From: Achromobacter insolitus
GTDB lineage: Bacteria > Pseudomonadota > Gammaproteobacteria > Burkholderiales > Burkholderiaceae_B
Length of the DNA stretch: 64,000 nt
Reading direction: 5' to 3'
Assembly: GCF_002209555.1 (NCBI RefSeq)
Contig: NZ_NJIF01000001.1
Coordinates: 1,116,001 to 1,180,000 of the forward strand
In this document: piece by piece, positions 61,153 through 64,000 of the stretch
How positions within the stretch are numbered: position 1 is the stretch's first letter
How the letters are laid out: each line of letters begins with the position of its first letter
The notes under the pieces: generated by a model
The model's input: the letters and a program-made list of their open reading frames with translations, nothing else
Databases searched by the model: none
What the model was told of the DNA's origin: nothing
Position numbers and translations under genes: made by a program

Positions 61153-62827
61153 CCGGCGCGGCCGCATCCTGCAAGGGCTGCGCCACCACGTCGATCAGGG
61201 CCGGACCATCGTGTTCCATGGCAGCCTTGATCGCGGCGTCCAACTTGGCGGGATCCTCCACCCGCCATGCCTTGACCCCGTAGGCTTCGGCAATGCGGGC
61301 GTGGTCGGTGCGACTGAAGTCCACGCTGTAATAGCGCTTGTCGTAGCCCGCCTTCTGGCTGGCCTTGATCCAGCCATAGACCGAGTTCGAGAACACCACC
61401 ATCAGCAGCGGCGCCTTGTGCCTCACGATGGTTTCCAGTTCGCCCACGGTAAAGCCGAAGCTGCCGTCGCCCATCACCGACACGCATTTGGACTGGGGCC
61501 GGCCCACCCAGGCGCCCAGGGCCGCCGACATGGAAAAGCCCAGCGCACCGTGCGCGCGGTTGGTGATGAAGTGCCGGCCGGGACGCGACACGTCGTAGTA
61601 GGCCGAGAAATACGGGCAAGGCGTGCCGGGGTCGGCGCAGACTACCGCGTCGTCGGGCAGCAGGCGGTTCAAAGACTGCACCACGCGCTCGGGACGAATG
61701 GGCGCGTCCAGGCTGTTGGCCAGCGGCTCCAGCTGCGCCCGGCGCGCCTCCTTGGCGCGGCCTGCGAGCACCGCGCCGTCTGCGGCATCGGACGGACGGT
61801 GCGCCAAGCGCGCCGCCACCTCGGCGCCCAAGGCTTCCAGCGCCAGCTTGGCGTCGCCCACCATGCCCACTTCGGTCAGGTAGTTGGCGCCGATCACCAT
61901 GGGATCGATGTCGATGTGCAGGATGGGCACATTGCGGTTGGGGAAACGCCAGTGCTCGGTCGAGGTCGAGCCAGCGCGGCAGCCCACGAACAGCACCACG
62001 TCCGCGGCCGCGACCACGTCGCGCGTCGCCATTACGCCGCCGTTGGAACCAACTACGCCCGCGTTCAGCGGATGGGTGTCGGCCAGGCTGCCCTGCCCGC
62101 TCACGGTCACGCATACTGCCGCCTTGAGCGATTCGGCCAGTTCCTGCAAGGCGCCGCAGGCGCCTGCAATGACCACGCCGCCACCGCAGATGATCACCGG
62201 CGCCCGGGCGCCGACCAGCCGCTGCGCGGCGCGGGCCACGTCCTGGGGATCCGGCGCGTAGCGCATCGCCGGGAAACGTCCGTGCTCGGGTTGGGCCCAG
62301 ACATCAGAGGCGTCCACCTGCTGCTTCATGACGTCATACGGGAAGCATAGATGGGCAGCGCCAGGCTTGCCGGTCGTCATGGCGCGAAAAGCGGCTCGCA
62401 CCATGCCGGGAATCTGGTCCGCGCGATCAATGGTGCGGTTCCACTTGGTCAGCGGGCGGTACAGCGCTTCCTGGTCCAGTTCGGTCAGGGGATACTTGCC
62501 GCGCGACCCCACCGCCACGTCGGACGTGATGCCAAGCACCGGAACGGAGGACTCATTAGCCTCCACCAGGCCCGGCAGCAGATAGGTGGCGCCGCCGCCA
62601 CTGGGGCCTTCGCACACGCCGACCTTGCCGGTGACGCGGGCGTAGGCGTCCGCCATGTAGCCGGCGCTGCGCTCATCGCGCGTCAGCACGTGCTGCATGC
62701 CGTGATCCAGCCGGTACAGCGCGTCGTAAAACGGCAGGCTGGTGTCGCCGCACAGGCCAAAAATGTGCTTGACGCCATTGTGCTGCAGCATGCGCACCAT
62801 CGCTTCGGCGCCGGTCATGTTTTCCAT
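61133..62827 (-). CDS. Thiamine-diphosphate-dependent enzyme (acetolactate-synthase-like)
   Basis: This 564-residue three-domain ThDP enzyme is of the acetolactate synthase/sulfoacetaldehyde acetyltransferase/benzoylformate decarboxylase superfamily. The N-terminal catalytic Glu is likely in VLTRDERSAGYMADAYAR. The ThDP motif GDGSFGFTVGELETIVRHKAPLLMVVFSNSVYG (family pattern) is near the C terminus. GFSMSAALGAWVG precedes it. The ATG at 62827 follows GGAGATGAC. It is 62 bp downstream of a Bug receptor and shares its strand. Substrate unknown. Confidence 0.85.
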   Translation of the reverse strand: MENMTGAEAMVRMLQHNGVKHIFGLCGDTSLPFYDALYRLDHGMQHVLTRDERSAGYMADAYARVTGKVGVCEGPSGGGATYLLPGLVEANESSVPVLGITSDVAVGSRGKYPLTELDQEALYRPLTKWNRTIDRADQIPGMVRAAFRAMTTGKPGAAHLCFPYDVMKQQVDASDVWAQPEHGRFPAMRYAPDPQDVARAAQRLVGARAPVIICGGGVVIAGACGALQELAESLKAAVCVTVSGQGSLADTHPLNAGVVGSNGGVMATRDVVAAADVVLFVGCRAGSTSTEHWRFPNRNVPILHIDIDPMVIGANYLTEVGMVGDAKLALEALGAEVAARLAHRPSDAADGAVLAGRAKEARRAQLEPLANSLDAPIRPERVVQSLNRLLPDDAVVCADPGTPCPYFSAYYDVSRPGRHFITNRAHGALGFSMSAALGAWVGRPQSKCVSVMGDGSFGFTVGELETIVRHKAPLLMVVFSNSVYGWIKASQKAGYDKRYYSVDFSRTDHARIAEAYGVKAWRVEDPAKLDAAIKAAMEHDGPALIDVVAQPLQDAAAPVSQWMG

Positions 62828-62889
62828 GTCATCTCCACTTGTGTTGCACGCGCCGCGGCCAGCCGGCATTGCCGCTGGCCGCGCGTCGC

Positions 62890-63879
62890 TCAGTTATCCA
62901 GATTGATGTTGCTGCTCTTGATGAAGGCGCTCCAGCGGTCGTATTCCGACTTCACGTACGCATCCAGCGCCGGGCCGTCGGAGGCCACGATCTCGAAGCC
63001 CGCGTCCGTAATCTTCTTGCGGATCTCCGGGTCGGCCAGCACGGCCTGGAAATCGGCGGTCAGCTTTTTCACGGTCGCTTCCGGCGTGCCCTTGGGTGCG
63101 AACATGCCGCTCCAGGAATAGGCGACAAAACCGGGGAAACCGGATTCCGCCACCGTGGGCACATTGGGCAGATCGGGCAGGCGCTTGTCGCCTGCCACCG
63201 CGAGCGGCTTGATCTTGCCGGCCTGGATCTGGCCGCGCAGCGCCGCGAAGCTCAGCCAGGTCATGCTGGCCTGGCCGCCCACGACCGCCTGGATGGCCGG
63301 TCCGCCGCCGCCATAAGGCACATGCAGCAACTCGACTTTGGAAAGGCGCTTGAGCTCTTCCGGCGCCAGATGGTTCAAGGAACCCACGCCGGTCGAGGCG
63401 TAATTGAATTTGTTGGGCGGCTGCTTGGCGGCCGCAGCCAGGAACTCCTTCAGGTTATCGCCCGGCACGCTGGGGTTGGCGCCCAATACCAGCGGAAAGC
63501 GCACGGTCTGCGAAATGGCGACGAAGTCCTTGAACGTGTCGTAGGGCAGCTTCGGCTTCACGGCGGGGTTGATGCCGTGGTTATCGAAGCTGACCAGCAG
63601 CGTGTTGCCGTCGGGCTCGGCGCGCGCCACGAAGGCCGTGGCGATCTGGCTGGCGGCACCCGGACGGTTTTCGACCACAACCGCGCGGCCGCCCAACTGC
63701 TGGGACAAGCGCGGCTGCAGAATGCGGGCCAGGATGTCGGTGCTGCCACCGGGCGGATAGGGTACGACCAGCACCAACGGCCGTTCTTCCGCGGCGGCAG
63801 CAGGCGCCGCGACGAAAGCGCCTGCCGTGGCCGACAGCATGCATAGCGCAGCCAATCCGCGCTTTATCCCGTGATTCAT
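62890..63879 (-). CDS. Bug/TctC-family tripartite tricarboxylate transporter receptor
   Basis: This 329-residue periplasmic receptor has a signal peptide (LAALCMLSATAGAFVAAPAAAA, about residues 8-29). Family features are VPYPPGGSTDILARILQP, VENRPGAASQIATAFVARAEPDG and VPTVAESGFPGFVAYSWSGMFAPKGTP (family pattern). Such Bug proteins are extremely abundant in Bordetella and Achromobacter and bind small carboxylates. No tctA/tctB lies in the window. Its ATG overlaps the preceding gene's stop (ATGA). Confidence 0.93.
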   Translation of the reverse strand: MNHGIKRGLAALCMLSATAGAFVAAPAAAAEERPLVLVVPYPPGGSTDILARILQPRLSQQLGGRAVVVENRPGAASQIATAFVARAEPDGNTLLVSFDNHGINPAVKPKLPYDTFKDFVAISQTVRFPLVLGANPSVPGDNLKEFLAAAAKQPPNKFNYASTGVGSLNHLAPEELKRLSKVELLHVPYGGGGPAIQAVVGGQASMTWLSFAALRGQIQAGKIKPLAVAGDKRLPDLPNVPTVAESGFPGFVAYSWSGMFAPKGTPEATVKKLTADFQAVLADPEIRKKITDAGFEIVASDGPALDAYVKSEYDRWSAFIKSSNINLDN

Positions 63880-64000
63880 AGTTTTTCCCCTGCTTGTATG
63901 GTGTTGGCCGGCGCTGCCAAAGCGGGTTCGGCCTGGTCCCGCATGTAAATCGTCGAAAAACCCGTGCGTATGACGTCGGTAATCTGATCCAGGCGGCGGC
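63876..64000 (-). CDS. C-terminal end of an unidentified gene (rest outside window)
   Basis: An open minus-strand frame enters from the window edge and gives 40 residues ending IQAGEKL, with its TGA overlapping the receptor ATG by 4 bp. The part seen includes LDQITDVIRTGFSTIYMRDQ. The overlap argues it is the preceding gene of the same operon. The fragment is too short to name. Confidence 0.6.
   Translation of the reverse strand, partial: RRLDQITDVIRTGFSTIYMRDQAEPALAAPANTIQAGEKL

Noticed and set aside
1..64000. CRISPR array, prophage or complete insertion sequence
   Set aside because: No regularly spaced repeats, no integrase, transposase or phage structural gene was recognised anywhere in the window.

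Overview
The window is about 64 kb of GC-rich betaproteobacterial chromosome. Gene content and order point to the Alcaligenaceae (Achromobacter/Bordetella group). The clues are a Bug-type (TctC) solute receptor, the lptD-surA-rsmA block, an amgK-murU pair, pagP, several Lrp/AsnC regulators next to catabolic genes, and metNIQ. The genus is inferred from gene content; no search was run. The region is mostly ordinary core chromosome with small accessory catabolic modules. No phage, complete insertion sequence or CRISPR array was seen.

Layout. 0-6 kb: the 3' end of glyS, gmhB, a PlsC-type acyltransferase, a YgjP/SprT-like metallopeptidase, a phnW-type transaminase, gloA and def. 6-12 kb: a FadE-like acyl-CoA dehydrogenase, a fused SpmA/SpmB-like membrane protein, pyruvate kinase and glycerate 2-kinase. 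12-19 kb: an envelope block of rsmA, surA and lptD on the minus strand, divergent from amgK-murU (cell-wall sugar recycling). 19-23 kb: a translationally coupled FAD monooxygenase, DUF2783-like and MarR operon behind clear operator palindromes, then phhB and an OmpA-type lipoprotein. 23.5-28.8 kb: a four-gene catabolic operon (aldolase, aminotransferase, ArgE-like deacylase, MHS transporter) divergent from an Lrp-type regulator. 29-33 kb: a HAD hydrolase, tRNA-Lys(CTT), an SDR/TetR divergent pair with two related operators, and a membrane diguanylate cyclase. 33-42 kb: AsmA-like protein, an LTA-synthase-like phosphotransferase, tag, a YkgJ-like Cys cluster protein, an alpha/beta hydrolase with a Cys nucleophile, AraC, and a Fur paralogue coupled to an unknown gene. 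42-50 kb: tRNA-Lys(TTT), metNIQ, a GH31 protein with a damaged active site, and mnmC. 50-59 kb: inositol monophosphatase, fadD, an M20 amidohydrolase, a LysR/YeiH pair, a YciA-type thioesterase, mgtE, pagP and a ChaC-like protein. 59-64 kb: Lrp, an atypical SDR, a cysteine-dioxygenase-like cupin, a ThDP enzyme, a Bug receptor and the tail of one more gene.

How the genes fit together. Envelope assembly is well represented: LptD and SurA (outer-membrane LPS and protein assembly), GmhB (core heptose), PagP (lipid A palmitoylation), AsmA, the LTA-synthase-like enzyme, and AmgK/MurU. The most interesting uncharacterised material is four local modules with readable regulation: the acyl-amino-acid/aldolase operon at 23.5-28.3 kb, the MarR-controlled monooxygenase at 19.9-22.2 kb, the TetR/SDR/diguanylate-cyclase unit at 29.9-33.0 kb, and the dioxygenase/ThDP/Bug group at 59.6-64 kb. 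Start codons were often moved inward from the longest open frame, using ribosome binding sites and overlaps with neighbours.
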